Program-made: the position numbers and the translations under genes
Assembly: GCA_017380635.1 (NCBI GenBank)
Contig: JAFODP010000006.1
Location: 19,069 to 83,068, forward strand
DNA length: 64,000 nucleotides
Source: Bacteroidales bacterium
GTDB lineage: Bacteria; Bacteroidota; Bacteroidia; Bacteroidales; UBA1402
Reading direction: 5' to 3'
In this document: positions 19,410-28,679 of the stretch, in pieces
How the letters are laid out: each line of letters opens with the position of its first letter
Position numbering within the stretch: position 1 is the first letter of the stretch
The notes under the pieces: generated by a model
The model's input: only the letters and a program-made list of their open reading frames with translations
Databases searched by the model: none
What the model was told of the DNA's origin: nothing

Positions 19410-21218
19410 TCAACCCAGCAATGGACGAATAAGATTTTGACAGCCAAGCTTTTTTAGATTACGAATGATGGCGGCTCTTTCTTCGGCTTTGTACCAAAAG
19501 AAATAGCGGCGCTGATTGAGTTTGTCTTCTTTGTTTTTGGCGGTAAATACGGGTTTGAGCGTATAAGGATCGTAGCCGGTGTAATACATTTCGGTGGCCA
19601 GCGTCATGGGCGTAGGCGTAAAGTCTTGAACCTGTTCCAAATGGAAATTCAGATGCTTGGTTTTGACGGCCAGCTGTGCCATGTCTATCTCGGAACAAGC
19701 GGGATGCGAACTGATAAAATATGGCACCAATTCCTGTCTGCCTTTGGGGCCTTTGCCTTCTTGCAAACGTTGGTTTTCGATTTTGTCGAAGATTTTCTTG
19801 AACTGGATGAATTGTTCGAACGAAGGCTTGCGCATGCAGTTCAGTACGCGATCTTCGGTGTGTTCGGGTGCCACTTTCAAACGTCCTGAAACGTGATTTT
19901 CAATTAGTTCGCGGGTGTATTCCTTGGCCGATGCGTCTTTGCTGTGCAACAATAGGTCGTAACGAACACCGCTGCCGATGAAACTTTTCTTGATGCCGGG
20001 CAAGGCGTCCACGCTGCGATAAATATCCAACAAAGGCTTGTGGTCGACATTTAGATTGGGGCAGATCTGTGGATGGATACAAGAGGGTTTCTTGCACTTT
20101 TTGCAGGCTTCGATGTTGCGTCCGGCCATGCGATACATATTGGCCGACGGGCCGCCAAGATCGCTCAGATAGCCTTTGAAATCGTCGCTTTGAATCATTT
20201 GTTTTACTTCGCGCAGGATAGATTCCTTGCTTCGTGAAACGATGAATTTTCCTTGATGGGCCGAGATGGCGCAGAACGAACATCCGCCGAAACAGCCTCG
20301 ATGCAGGCAAACCGAATGCTTGATCATTTCGTAAGCGGGAATGACTTTTCCTTTGTACTTGGGATGAGGCAGTCGGGTGTAAGGCAGATCGAAAGAGGCG
20401 TCCAATTGTTCTTCGCTCATGGGCGGGTAGGGCGGATTTACCACCACTTCCACATTGCCGACGCTTTGGATGAGCGTGGAGGCTTGCATCTTGTTCGACT
20501 CTTCTTCTATATGACGGAAGTTTTCGGCGTGTTTGCGTTTGCTGTTTAGGCAATCTTCGTGCGAATGCAGACGGATGATGTTATCTTGATGGTCGTTTTT
20601 GGTTTTGCTTCTGATATAAGCCACTTGTGGCCATTGTTTGATATCTTCGAAACTGCCTCCGTTCAAGAGGTGTTCGGCCATGCGTTTGAGGTTGATTTCG
20701 CCCATGCCGTACATGAGCAAATCGGCTTTACTGTCTATCAGAATGCTGGGCTTTAGACTATCCGACCAATAGTCGTAATGGCTCAGACGTCGCATGGAGG
20801 CTTCGATGCCGCCAATCACCAAAGGAACATCGGGATAGAGTTGCTTGATGATGTTGGCGTAGGTGACGGTGGTGTAGTCGGGCCTCGCTCCCGCTCGGCC
20901 CTCCGGCGTGTAGGCATCGTCGCTACGCAAGCGCTTGTTGGCGGTGTAACGGTTTACCATGGAATCCATGCAGCCGGCCGAAATGGCGAAAAACATACGA
21001 GGACGTCCCAGTTTCTTGAAGTCGCGGAAGTCGCCACGCCAGTCGGGTTGCGGGACGATGGCTACACGCAGGCCGCCTGCCTCCAGCAGGCGGCCAACCA
21101 CCGCCGAGCCGAAAGAAGGATGATCTACATAAGCATCGCCGCTGAAGAGGATGACATCCACTTCGTCCCAGCCACGCATTTCCATTTCTTTTTTGGTTGT
21201 CGGTAAAAATCGCTTCAT
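19410..21218 (-). CDS. YgiQ family radical SAM protein
   Basis: Large radical SAM protein of unknown reaction, widely conserved. Family marks are the N-terminal FLPTTKKEMEMRGWDEVDV, IGGIEASMRRLSHYDYWSD, and the radical SAM cysteines in RGCFGGCSFCAI. A second cysteine group (CKKCKKPSCIHPQICPNLN) may bind another metal or cluster. The 602-residue length is normal. It starts 20 bp after mutS2 on the same strand and is likely cotranscribed with it. Confidence 0.93.
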   Translation of the reverse strand: MKRFLPTTKKEMEMRGWDEVDVILFSGDAYVDHPSFGSAVVGRLLEAGGLRVAIVPQPDWRGDFRDFKKLGRPRMFFAISAGCMDSMVNRYTANKRLRSDDAYTPEGRAGARPDYTTVTYANIIKQLYPDVPLVIGGIEASMRRLSHYDYWSDSLKPSILIDSKADLLMYGMGEINLKRMAEHLLNGGSFEDIKQWPQVAYIRSKTKNDHQDNIIRLHSHEDCLNSKRKHAENFRHIEEESNKMQASTLIQSVGNVEVVVNPPYPPMSEEQLDASFDLPYTRLPHPKYKGKVIPAYEMIKHSVCLHRGCFGGCSFCAISAHQGKFIVSRSKESILREVKQMIQSDDFKGYLSDLGGPSANMYRMAGRNIEACKKCKKPSCIHPQICPNLNVDHKPLLDIYRSVDALPGIKKSFIGSGVRYDLLLHSKDASAKEYTRELIENHVSGRLKVAPEHTEDRVLNCMRKPSFEQFIQFKKIFDKIENQRLQEGKGPKGRQELVPYFISSHPACSEIDMAQLAVKTKHLNFHLEQVQDFTPTPMTLATEMYYTGYDPYTLKPVFTAKNKEDKLNQRRYFFWYKAEERAAIIRNLKKLGCQNLIRPLLG

Positions 21219-21238
21219 CGTCGTCAGAAATCGTGTGT

Positions 21239-23755
21239 TCAGAATTCTACTACCGTAATGCCGCTGCCGCCCAATTGAATATGCTCGTCGTGGAAATGAC
21301 GAACCTCGGGCATCGAGCCGACATATTGACGCACCAATTCGCGCAACGCGCCCGTGCCGGTGCCATGCAGAATGCGTACTTTCTTGGCACCCACCACGAT
21401 GGCTTCGTCCAGATAATATTGTAAAGTGGTCAGGGCTTCGTCGGCGCGCATGCCGCGCATATCAATTTCTTGTCGGAACTGGCTGCTGATACGATGCACT
21501 TGGTCGCTGGTGCGTTCGCCCAACAACTGATAAGACTGATGTTTGGTGGGCGTTTCCTTGGGAGCTTTGCCTCGTTCTAGTTTTTCCAGTTCGATGCGCG
21601 TTTTCATGATGCCGAATTCCACCAAGGCTTTCTTTCCCTTGATTTCCACAATTTTACCAATGCTGTCCTGTCCTTTGATGTGGACCAAATCGCCTTCTTG
21701 CAGTCCGGCTTTGGCCTTTTCGGGAATTGCTTGTGTCGCTTTGGCTTCGGCTTGCTGACGTTGCAGCTTGCGCAATATCTTTTCTTCCTGCGATTTAGGC
21801 ATGCGGATGCGGCCTTTGTCGCGTTCTTTTCTGGCTTGCAGTTTGGCTTCTTCCTTGGCTTTCGACAGGGCGTCTTCCTTGAATTGGTCGAGGCTCTTGC
21901 GCAATTCGCGCGTGCGCTCTTTTTCCGCTTGCGATTCCTTGATGCCGCGGATGGTGTTCTCGATTTGGGCATTCGCCTGCGAAAGCAATTCCTTGGCTTC
22001 GGCCTTGGCCTGTTTGATGATTTCTTTGCGCTCTTGTTTTACCTGCGCCAGGTCTTCTTCGTATTGTTCCGTCAGTTGGCTCAAATTCTTTTCGAGTTGT
22101 TTTACCTGCTGACGCTTGTTTTCCCAATAACGTTTGTCGCGGACAATATCCTGCAGATGCTTGTCCATGTCGATGTAATCGCTGCCCACTAGGTCGGAAG
22201 CCTTGCTGATGATACTTTCCGGCAAACCGATCTTACGCGCAATCTCCACGGCGAACGAGCTGCCCGGACGACCTATCTCCAAACGGAAAAGTGCTTGCAT
22301 CAAGTGACGGTCGTAGAGCATGGCACCGTTGATGATGCCTTCCTGGTCTTCGGCGAAATGTTTCAGGTTGTCGTAGTGCGTGGTGATGACGCCAAAAGCC
22401 TTGCGGCGATTCAGTTCTTCCAAAGAAGCTTGCGCGATGGCACCGCCAATCTTGGGTTCCGTTCCCGTGCCGAATTCGTCAATCAGCAGCAGTGTTTTGG
22501 CATGGCTGTGACGCAAGAAGTATTTGATATTCAACAGGTGCGAGCTATAGGTACTCAAGTCGTTCTCGATAGATTGTTCGTCGCCGATATCGATGAAAAT
22601 ATGTTCGAAAATGCCGCAAAGCGAGTTCTCGCGCAAAGGAATCATCAAGCCGCATTGCAACATGTATTGCAGCAGTCCCACCGTTTTCAGACAAACCGAT
22701 TTTCCACCGGCGTTGGGGCCCGAAATGAGCAGGATGCGTTCTTTTTTATTTAGGTGAATATCCAGCGGAACAATGGCTTTGCCCTGCTTCTGCAAAGAAA
22801 GATAAAGCAAGGGATGCATGGCCTGTTTCCAGTCGATGACGCAAGTGTTTTCAATCAAGGGTTTGATGGCCGAGGTTTTCTGTGCCAGACGCGCTTTGGC
22901 TTGTGAAAAATCGATCAATCCCAAGAAGGTGTGTGCCTGCATAATGTCTTCGGCCAAAGGTCTGATGCTGTCGGTAAATTCGGTTAGAATTCGGATGATT
23001 TCGCGTTTTTCTTCGGCTTCCAATTCGCGAATCAGGTTGTTGGCTTCCACCAGTTCTTCCGGCTCGATGTACACGGTTTTCCCCGAAGCAGATTCTTCGT
23101 GAACGATACCTTTTATCTTGCGTTTGAAAGCAGGCGAAACGGGAATCACCAAACGACCTTCGCGCATGGTGGGCGTCAGGCCTTTTTCTACGTAACCTTC
23201 GTCTTGGGCTTGTTTGAGCAGGATGTGCAATTTACGCGAAACGCCCGCCGTATTGATGGACAATTTCTTGCGGATGCTGGCCAAAGCCGGCGAGGCGTAA
23301 TCCTGTATATGTCCGAATTTATCGAGAATGCGATCAATGTCGCGCACTATCTGCGGAAAAGTGGCGGTGTCGGCTGCGGCGGCTGCCAAGCAAGGGTATG
23401 GCGATTTGAAGTCTTCGTCGTCTTTTATAAAAAATCCTACCACGCGTTGCAGGCTGTCCAGCGTGCGTTTCAAATCGAAGAGTTCGGCTTCGTCCATCCA
23501 GGTGCCGACGATGCGAATGCGTTGCAGACTTTCTCGCAAATCGAAGGCTTGCCAGTCGGGGAAATGCAGTTCTTGTTGCAGAATGCGAAGAAATTCTTCC
23601 CCGTACGACAACTCGCGTTCGATGTCATCTATTTGGTCGAGAAAAACGATTTTTTCCACTTTTTCCATGCCTAAGGGGCTGGTACAAAGGCTCTTTAAGA
23701 TTGAGCGAATCTGGTCGAATCCTAATTTTGCTTCGTAATTCTGTGGGTATATCAT
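21239..23755 (-). CDS. mutS2: MutS2, Smr-domain ATPase
   Basis: MutS2-type ATPase; family members act on recombination intermediates or collided ribosomes rather than classical mismatch repair. The core and clamp are followed by the Walker A motif SGPNAGGKS near residue 345, a Walker B region (LLIDEFGTGTEP), a long charged coiled-coil linker rich in Lys/Glu/Gln, and a C-terminal Smr domain (DMRG and HGTGTGALR). I start at 23755 (MIYPQNYEAKLGFD), giving 838 residues; an upstream in-frame ATG exists but would start before the -7 promoter element. Confidence 0.94.
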   Translation of the reverse strand: MIYPQNYEAKLGFDQIRSILKSLCTSPLGMEKVEKIVFLDQIDDIERELSYGEEFLRILQQELHFPDWQAFDLRESLQRIRIVGTWMDEAELFDLKRTLDSLQRVVGFFIKDDEDFKSPYPCLAAAAADTATFPQIVRDIDRILDKFGHIQDYASPALASIRKKLSINTAGVSRKLHILLKQAQDEGYVEKGLTPTMREGRLVIPVSPAFKRKIKGIVHEESASGKTVYIEPEELVEANNLIRELEAEEKREIIRILTEFTDSIRPLAEDIMQAHTFLGLIDFSQAKARLAQKTSAIKPLIENTCVIDWKQAMHPLLYLSLQKQGKAIVPLDIHLNKKERILLISGPNAGGKSVCLKTVGLLQYMLQCGLMIPLRENSLCGIFEHIFIDIGDEQSIENDLSTYSSHLLNIKYFLRHSHAKTLLLIDEFGTGTEPKIGGAIAQASLEELNRRKAFGVITTHYDNLKHFAEDQEGIINGAMLYDRHLMQALFRLEIGRPGSSFAVEIARKIGLPESIISKASDLVGSDYIDMDKHLQDIVRDKRYWENKRQQVKQLEKNLSQLTEQYEEDLAQVKQERKEIIKQAKAEAKELLSQANAQIENTIRGIKESQAEKERTRELRKSLDQFKEDALSKAKEEAKLQARKERDKGRIRMPKSQEEKILRKLQRQQAEAKATQAIPEKAKAGLQEGDLVHIKGQDSIGKIVEIKGKKALVEFGIMKTRIELEKLERGKAPKETPTKHQSYQLLGERTSDQVHRISSQFRQEIDMRGMRADEALTTLQYYLDEAIVVGAKKVRILHGTGTGALRELVRQYVGSMPEVRHFHDEHIQLGGSGITVVEF

Positions 23756-23782
23756 AAGAGATGTTACAATTCTGAAAAACAG

Positions 23783-23814
23783 TTGCAAATGTAGAGATAA
23801 TTTTTGTACCTTTG
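23783..23814. promoter_or_regulatory. Overlapping divergent promoters of mutS2 and the TPR gene
   Basis: On the plus strand TTG (23783-23785), 21 bp, and TACCTTTG (23807-23814) precede the TPR gene. On the minus strand TACATTTG (23786-23793) faces mutS2. The two signals overlap, so initiation in the two directions may interfere. Confidence 0.6.
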
Positions 23815-23849
23815 CGCAATTTTAAAACTTTTCAAAAACAAAACTTACT

Positions 23850-24698
23850 ATGAAGAAATTTTTTGCCCTTTTGATGATCGCTGCTGTTTCTTTTGGGGCA
23901 TTTGCTCAGGATGAAGCTCCTGTTTTGTCTGAAGGACAACAGGCCAAAGTAGCTGGTAACGAGGCTTACAACAACAAGGATTATGTAACCGCCATCGCTG
24001 AATACGAAAAATATCTGGCCAGTGGCGAAGAAGGTGTAGCCGACGATTTGTACACCCTTAACCTCTACGAAATGAGTTTTTATTATGCCGGTAATGCTTT
24101 CCTCCGTGCTAAGGATTACAACAAGGCTTACGAATATTTTGTAAAGTTCGAAAAATTGGGTCGTTCTGATACGCCTACCGATTGCCGCTTCCAATACAAC
24201 TACGCCAATACGGCCAACAAGTTGGACAAGGATGCTGAAGCTTTGGCTCTCTATCAGAGATGTATCGATATCGATTGCAACAAGGACGCTTGCTATTTCG
24301 CCATCGCTCAGTTGCATCGTAAAGCTAACAAGATTGACGAAATGAAGTCTGTATTGGCTTATGGTTTGGATTCTTTGGGTCAGGCTGGCAACAAATATTA
24401 TTCTAAGATGTTGTTGCTCTTCCAGGTTCAGGAATTGAAAGAAGCTACCGAAGTGATGAAGAAAGCTCAGGATTTCGCTCAAAAAGCTTCAGGTGCCGAC
24501 ATCAATACTTATCTGACCAACATGTCTCAGGCCACCAAATTGTACGAAGAAGTGATTCCTATGTACGAAGAAGTATTGAAATACCCCGGTGTTGACGACA
24601 AGACCAACGCCAACGTTTCTAAGGCCAAGAGCAGCATCGAAGTTTGCAAATCAAGTATCGAAGCTTACGAAGCTTATCGCAAGACCATCAAGAAATAA
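23850..24698 (+). CDS. Secreted TPR-repeat protein
   Basis: Exported protein of 282 residues with a signal peptide (MKKFFALLMIAAVSFGAFAQ). The mature part is alpha-helical with tetratricopeptide-like repeats (GNEAYNNKDYVTAIAEYEKYL, then GNAFLRAKDYNKAYEYFVKFE and NTANKLDKDAEALALYQRCI). The repeats suggest a scaffolding or binding role in the periplasm or outer membrane. Codon choice looks like that of a highly expressed gene. It has its own promoter and a strong terminator downstream. No specific partner can be named. Confidence 0.85.
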   Translation: MKKFFALLMIAAVSFGAFAQDEAPVLSEGQQAKVAGNEAYNNKDYVTAIAEYEKYLASGEEGVADDLYTLNLYEMSFYYAGNAFLRAKDYNKAYEYFVKFEKLGRSDTPTDCRFQYNYANTANKLDKDAEALALYQRCIDIDCNKDACYFAIAQLHRKANKIDEMKSVLAYGLDSLGQAGNKYYSKMLLLFQVQELKEATEVMKKAQDFAQKASGADINTYLTNMSQATKLYEEVIPMYEEVLKYPGVDDKTNANVSKAKSSIEVCKSSIEAYEAYRKTIKK

Positions 24699-24719
24699 AT
24701 TTGAATTGACATTATAAGA

Positions 24720-24750
24720 AATCGTCTCAGGCTTTCTGGGACGATTTTTT
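24720..24750 (+). terminator. Intrinsic terminator after the TPR gene
   Basis: Stem AATCGTCTCAG / CTGGGACGATT (11 bp with one wobble pair), loop GCTTT, followed by a run of six T. Confidence 0.88.
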
Positions 24751-24769
24751 GTTTGATAAAATGTTCGCT

Positions 24770-25402
24770 ATGAAAAGATTAGTAATCGCATTTGCATTCC
24801 TCTTTTCCTTGAATGTGCTGGCGCAAGAAATCAAGGAAGTTGAAATAGAGGGTATGATGTTTCAATCTATGACGCAGTCTGATCTGACCCTTGCTGTGAA
24901 CGTGCAGAAGATCAACGAATTGGGCAAGTATTATGCTTTGAATATGCAATGGGTGAATGCTGCCGGCACTCCCGTTCAGGTAAATTCATATGATGATATC
25001 AAAATGACGATGCTTCAAGGTAATGGACAGAATGCTCAAGAACTGCCTGTAAAGATGTACACGCGCGAAGGCTATCTTCAGGCCATCGAAGCTCGTTTGC
25101 AAAAAACGCGACGAATGAGTGCGTTGGCTTCTACTTTGTCCGTTGCAGAAACGGCGGCCAAACCTGAGAGCGATGTGCTGGATGTTCTTATCGATGTAAA
25201 AGCTGAGGCCAAAGAGCAAGAAAATCTTAATGAAATGCTCGCCTACGAGGATGACGAACTTACCCAAGGCTATCTGACGCCTTGTGTTTTGGCTGCCGGC
25301 GAAACCAAGTTGGGTTATCTTATGTTCGAACGTCAAAAAGGCAAAATCTTGCACATCACGGTCGAGGTTGACGGACGTTCGTATCAATTTGTTTGGAAAT
25401 AA
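24770..25402 (+). CDS. Hypothetical secreted protein
   Basis: I do not recognise this family. The product of 210 residues has a signal peptide (MKRLVIAFAFLFSLNVLAQ) and a mature part with beta-rich ends and a charged helical middle. The pattern LMFERQKGKILHITVEVDGRSY at the C-terminus looks like the end of a beta-sandwich. I start at the ATG at 24770; an ATG 21 bp upstream (24749) overlaps the preceding terminator. It lies downstream of the TPR gene but behind a terminator, so it may be separately transcribed. Confidence 0.72.
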   Translation: MKRLVIAFAFLFSLNVLAQEIKEVEIEGMMFQSMTQSDLTLAVNVQKINELGKYYALNMQWVNAAGTPVQVNSYDDIKMTMLQGNGQNAQELPVKMYTREGYLQAIEARLQKTRRMSALASTLSVAETAAKPESDVLDVLIDVKAEAKEQENLNEMLAYEDDELTQGYLTPCVLAAGETKLGYLMFERQKGKILHITVEVDGRSYQFVWK

Positions 25403-25422
25403 GTTCTTGTTTGAGAATGATT

Positions 25423-26469
25423 TTAAGGCCAGCGTTTTTCCAGACGTCTGGCCTCTTTTTTGCTGATTTGGATGACGGCTCCGTGTTTTTGTTCGCTGAA
25501 ATTGCTGCGCGTCATGACGCCTTTGTCAAAGTTGCCGATGGGCGTGTAATGGATAAAGTCGCGGGTTTCGGTGAAGCCGAAGTTGTGCGGATTGATACGG
25601 TAATTGTCGTGCATCACCACCCAGCAATCTTGGCCGATGCGTTTCCAGCAATTGGGCGCCTCGTGACCTCGGCGCACGCCATCGTAATAGTTGTCGTCCA
25701 TGCGATAGGGGCCGGTGATGTTTGTTGCCGTGGCGTGTTTGATGGTGGCCGTGCTTTCGTGCGATACATAATACAGATGGAAAATGCCATCGTGTTCCAT
25801 GATGTCGCTGTCGATGACGCTGTATTTGCCTTCGGGCGCTTCGAACAAGAGTTTTGGCAGGCTTTCCATTTGCGTGAATTCGTCGTTCATGTATACATAA
25901 TATATACGGTTGATGCCCTTTCCTTTGCGGGAAGTGAAATGTAACATCAGTTTGCCGGCTTGCGTATCGTAGACGATTTCGGGTGCCCATACGCAGCCCA
26001 CTTCACTCCATTCTCCGCCCAATTCCTGAAAATTCAATCGCGTGCAAGACCAATGAATCAAATCGCGCGAGCGCATCAGCACCAGGCCTTTGTTGTTGCC
26101 CCAACCATAGCGTTCTCCGTCGCGTTCCCACTGCGTGTCGCGATAGCCTTCTCTTTGTCCGAATACATGCAAATCGGTCATAGCCAAGTAGAAATAACCA
26201 TTGGGTGCGCGGTAGATATGCGGATCGCGAATGCCTTTCTGGTTGGCGATTTTTGCTCCGTCAATGATGGCGCTGTCTTTGTTCAGTGCGTGAAATGCGT
26301 AGCCGTCGTAGCTGATGGCCATGTGTAATCCGTGATCGGCATCTTTGTGATACACCATCAAGTAGGCTGCCATGTTCTTTTCGTTGTTGACAGCTTGGTT
26401 TTTTTTCGCGAAGCTTGGCATCGTCAGGCAAAGACAGCATGCAAGCAAGAAGTATAATTTTTTTCTCAT
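25423..26469 (-). CDS. GH43-like glycoside hydrolase
   Basis: Exported five-bladed beta-propeller hydrolase, 348 residues, with a signal peptide (MRKKLYFLLACCLCLTMPSFA). GH43-type features are the KGIRDPHIYR motif with the likely base Asp, CVWAPEIVYD, and an acidic VIDSDIMEHDG segment that may include the acid. The subgroup beginning AAYLMVYHKDADHGLHMA is common in gut Bacteroidales. Arabinose- or galactose-containing plant glycans are plausible substrates but not proven. It is divergent from the second GH43. I start at the ATG next to the signal peptide; an upstream ATG at 26514 would precede the -7 promoter element. Confidence 0.85.
   Translation of the reverse strand: MRKKLYFLLACCLCLTMPSFAKKNQAVNNEKNMAAYLMVYHKDADHGLHMAISYDGYAFHALNKDSAIIDGAKIANQKGIRDPHIYRAPNGYFYLAMTDLHVFGQREGYRDTQWERDGERYGWGNNKGLVLMRSRDLIHWSCTRLNFQELGGEWSEVGCVWAPEIVYDTQAGKLMLHFTSRKGKGINRIYYVYMNDEFTQMESLPKLLFEAPEGKYSVIDSDIMEHDGIFHLYYVSHESTATIKHATATNITGPYRMDDNYYDGVRRGHEAPNCWKRIGQDCWVVMHDNYRINPHNFGFTETRDFIHYTPIGNFDKGVMTRSNFSEQKHGAVIQISKKEARRLEKRWP
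25426..25462 (+). terminator. Terminator inside the end of the convergent GH43 gene
   Basis: AGGCCAG (25426-25432) pairs with CTGGCCT (25448-25454), with an extra CG/CG pair next to a bulge, followed by TCTTTTTT. It would end transcription of the upstream plus-strand gene and lies inside the last codons of the opposing gene. Confidence 0.6.
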
Positions 26470-26492
26470 CTTTGGTCTTGATTTTACGCGCA

Positions 26493-26532
26493 CAAATTTA
26501 TTAGAATTTCTCATAAAATAACACTACATTCG
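26493..26532. promoter_or_regulatory. Divergent -7 elements for two GH43 genes
   Basis: TAAATTTG on the minus strand (26493-26500) faces the shorter GH43 gene, and TACATTCG on the plus strand (26525-26532) faces the longer one, 23 bp before its ATG. No full upstream TTTG boxes are seen. Confidence 0.45.
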
Positions 26533-26555
26533 CTACTCATAGCAATTTGACGATT

Positions 26556-28139
26556 ATGAAAAGATACGCAATCTCTTTGCTGGCTATGTTGCTGGCTTTC
26601 TGTCTCGATGCGCAAGCGCAATGGCAACCCGATTTGGGCGATGGCACCTACAAGAATCCTGTCATTTTTGCCGACTATTCCGATCCTGATGTTATTCGCG
26701 TGGGCGATGATTATTGGATGGTGGCTTCCAGTTTTACTTGTATGCCCGGCATTCCCGTGTTGCATTCCTACGATTTGATCAACTGGACCATTGTGAACCA
26801 CGTCTACGACGGACTTCCTTTCGATAAATACCAAAAGCCGGCGCACGGCGAAGCTTCCTGGGCGCCCTCTATCCGTTATCACAAGGGAATGTATTATGTC
26901 TATTTCTGTACGCCCAAAGATGGTTTGTTTGTGGCGCGAAGCAAAGATCCTCGCGGAAAATGGGATTTGCACCACATGGTAGATGTGGAAAAATGGGAAG
27001 ATCCTTGTCCGCTTTGGGACGATGATGGTCAGGCTTATTTGGTACATAGTATTCACCGCGGAGGCCCGGCCATTATTCATAAAATGTCGCCCGATGGTTT
27101 GCGTCTGCTCGACAATGGCGTCACCGTTTATCATAACGAGGAAATTAATCCGGTGCTCGAAGGTATGAAGTTTTGCAAACGCAATGGCTGGTATTATATT
27201 TTTGCGCCGGCAGGTGGTGTGGAAACGGGCTGGCAAAGCGTTCTTCGTTCGCGCGATATTTATGGACCTTACGAAGCACGCAAGGTTTTGGCCGAAGGCA
27301 ATGGCATCAATGGTCCGCATCAGGGTGGCCTGGTGGAAACCCAGACCGGCGAATGGTGGTTTATGCATTTTCAGTCGCGCGGTATTTACGGACGCGTGTG
27401 TCACTTGCAGCCTGCGCAATGGACTTCCGACGATTGGATCGTGATGGGCGAAGATCCCGATGACGATGGTGTGGGTGCGCCGGTGCTTACTTGGACTAAG
27501 CCTAATGTGGGCAAGACTTATCCTATCTGCAATCCTCAGACTTCCGATGACTTTTCTTCCAAGACTTTGGGCAAACAATGGCAATGGCAGGCCATGGAAC
27601 AATCTGCTTGGTATTCCTTGAAAGCGCGTAAAGGTTTTATGCGTTTGTTCGCAAATAGCTGTCCTTCCGAAAATGGTAATCTGTATTATGCCGGCAATCT
27701 CTTGTTGCAGAAAATTGCGGCGCCTTCTACCACTATGGAAACTTATCTCGAATCGAATTTCGAAAAGATAGGCGAACGTGCCGGCTTGGTCGTGATGGGC
27801 AATGCTTATACCTATATTGCTTTGGTTCAGACTAAAAATGGAAAAGAAGTGCAAGTGGTTTCGGGTAAAAATGACAAATTTCCGGTGATACTTCAGGTTT
27901 TGGCTTCGGCTCCTGTATCTCAAGATCATATCTACTTACGTGCCATCGTGGGATCCGATCAGCGTTCTCGCTTTGCTTACAGTCTTGATGGTAAGCATTT
28001 TATTTCTTTGGGTACCGATTATCCCATTGCGCAAGGAACTTGGATTGGGGCAAAATATGGTATCTTCTGTTCGTCGCCGAATATTGTTCAGGCTGGTGGC
28101 TTTGCCGACTTTGACTATGTGAAGCTTGAAGCTTTGTGA
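26556..28139 (+). CDS. GH43 beta-xylosidase/arabinofuranosidase-like hydrolase
   Basis: Exported glycoside hydrolase of 527 residues. The signal peptide ends near LDAQAQ. The catalytic propeller contains FADYSDPDVIRVGDDYW (base Asp), WEDPCPLWDDDG (pKa-modulating Asp) and INPVLEGMKF (acid Glu). The last 190 residues form a beta-sandwich domain typical of xylan-active GH43 proteins (SDDFSSKTLGKQWQW onward). I start at the ATG at 26556; a TTG nine bases upstream is not needed. The 3' end runs directly into the repeat array described below. Confidence 0.92.
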   Translation: MKRYAISLLAMLLAFCLDAQAQWQPDLGDGTYKNPVIFADYSDPDVIRVGDDYWMVASSFTCMPGIPVLHSYDLINWTIVNHVYDGLPFDKYQKPAHGEASWAPSIRYHKGMYYVYFCTPKDGLFVARSKDPRGKWDLHHMVDVEKWEDPCPLWDDDGQAYLVHSIHRGGPAIIHKMSPDGLRLLDNGVTVYHNEEINPVLEGMKFCKRNGWYYIFAPAGGVETGWQSVLRSRDIYGPYEARKVLAEGNGINGPHQGGLVETQTGEWWFMHFQSRGIYGRVCHLQPAQWTSDDWIVMGEDPDDDGVGAPVLTWTKPNVGKTYPICNPQTSDDFSSKTLGKQWQWQAMEQSAWYSLKARKGFMRLFANSCPSENGNLYYAGNLLLQKIAAPSTTMETYLESNFEKIGERAGLVVMGNAYTYIALVQTKNGKEVQVVSGKNDKFPVILQVLASAPVSQDHIYLRAIVGSDQRSRFAYSLDGKHFISLGTDYPIAQGTWIGAKYGIFCSSPNIVQAGGFADFDYVKLEAL

Positions 28140-28679
28140 TAATGAATAAACTGCGGCGCCCTTTGCGATATTGGGGCTCGGTCATGTACTACCTGTACAC
28201 TCCCTTCGCCCCAAATCTTAAGGCCGCCACATTTCATCCATTCTGACAAAGCTTCGAAAAAAGTGGTGCGCTTTGTGATAATGGCGAACGGCGGAGCCCT
28301 TTGCGATATTGGAGCTCGGTCATGTACTACTTGTACACTCCCTTCGCTCCAAATCTTAAGGCCGCCACATTTCATCCATTCTGACAAAGCTTCAAAAAAA
28401 GTGGTACGTTTGATTCATGGCGAACTGTGACGCCCGCTTCGGCTGCGTCCTCGGTCATTTGCGAAAGCAAACTCCCGTCGTCCTCGCCTCGCGGCCGCCA
28501 CATTTCATCCATTCTGACAAAGCTTCAAAAAAAGAGGTGATGCGCTTTGTGATAATGGCGAACTGTGACGCCCGCTTCGGCAGCGTCCTCGGTCATTTGC
28601 GAAAGCAAACTCCCGTCGTCCTCGCCTCGCGGCCGCCACATTTCATCCATTCTGACAAAGCTTCGAAAAAAAGTGGTAC
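28131..28679. repeat. Four-unit tandem array of 136-139 bp hairpin elements
   Basis: Units start at 28131, 28270, 28408 and 28544. All four end in the same 34-bp block (28222-28255, 28360-28393, 28493-28526, 28631-28664) followed by an A-run and GTGGT or similar. Units 1 and 2 share one body, and units 3 and 4 share a different one. In bodies 1 and 2 an outer stem TTGGGGC/GCCCCAA (28171-28177 with 28208-28214) changes to TTGGAGC/GCTCCAA (28309-28315 with 28346-28352), so both arms changed together. An inner stem TGTAC/GTACA replaces TTTGC/GCAAA of bodies 3 and 4. Unit 1 begins in the last codons of the GH43 gene and unit 4 runs into the hydrolase remnant. No coding potential is evident. Confidence 0.85.

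Noticed and set aside
28131..28679. CRISPR array
   Set aside because: The units are 136-139 bp without short direct repeats alternating with unique spacers, and no cas gene is present.
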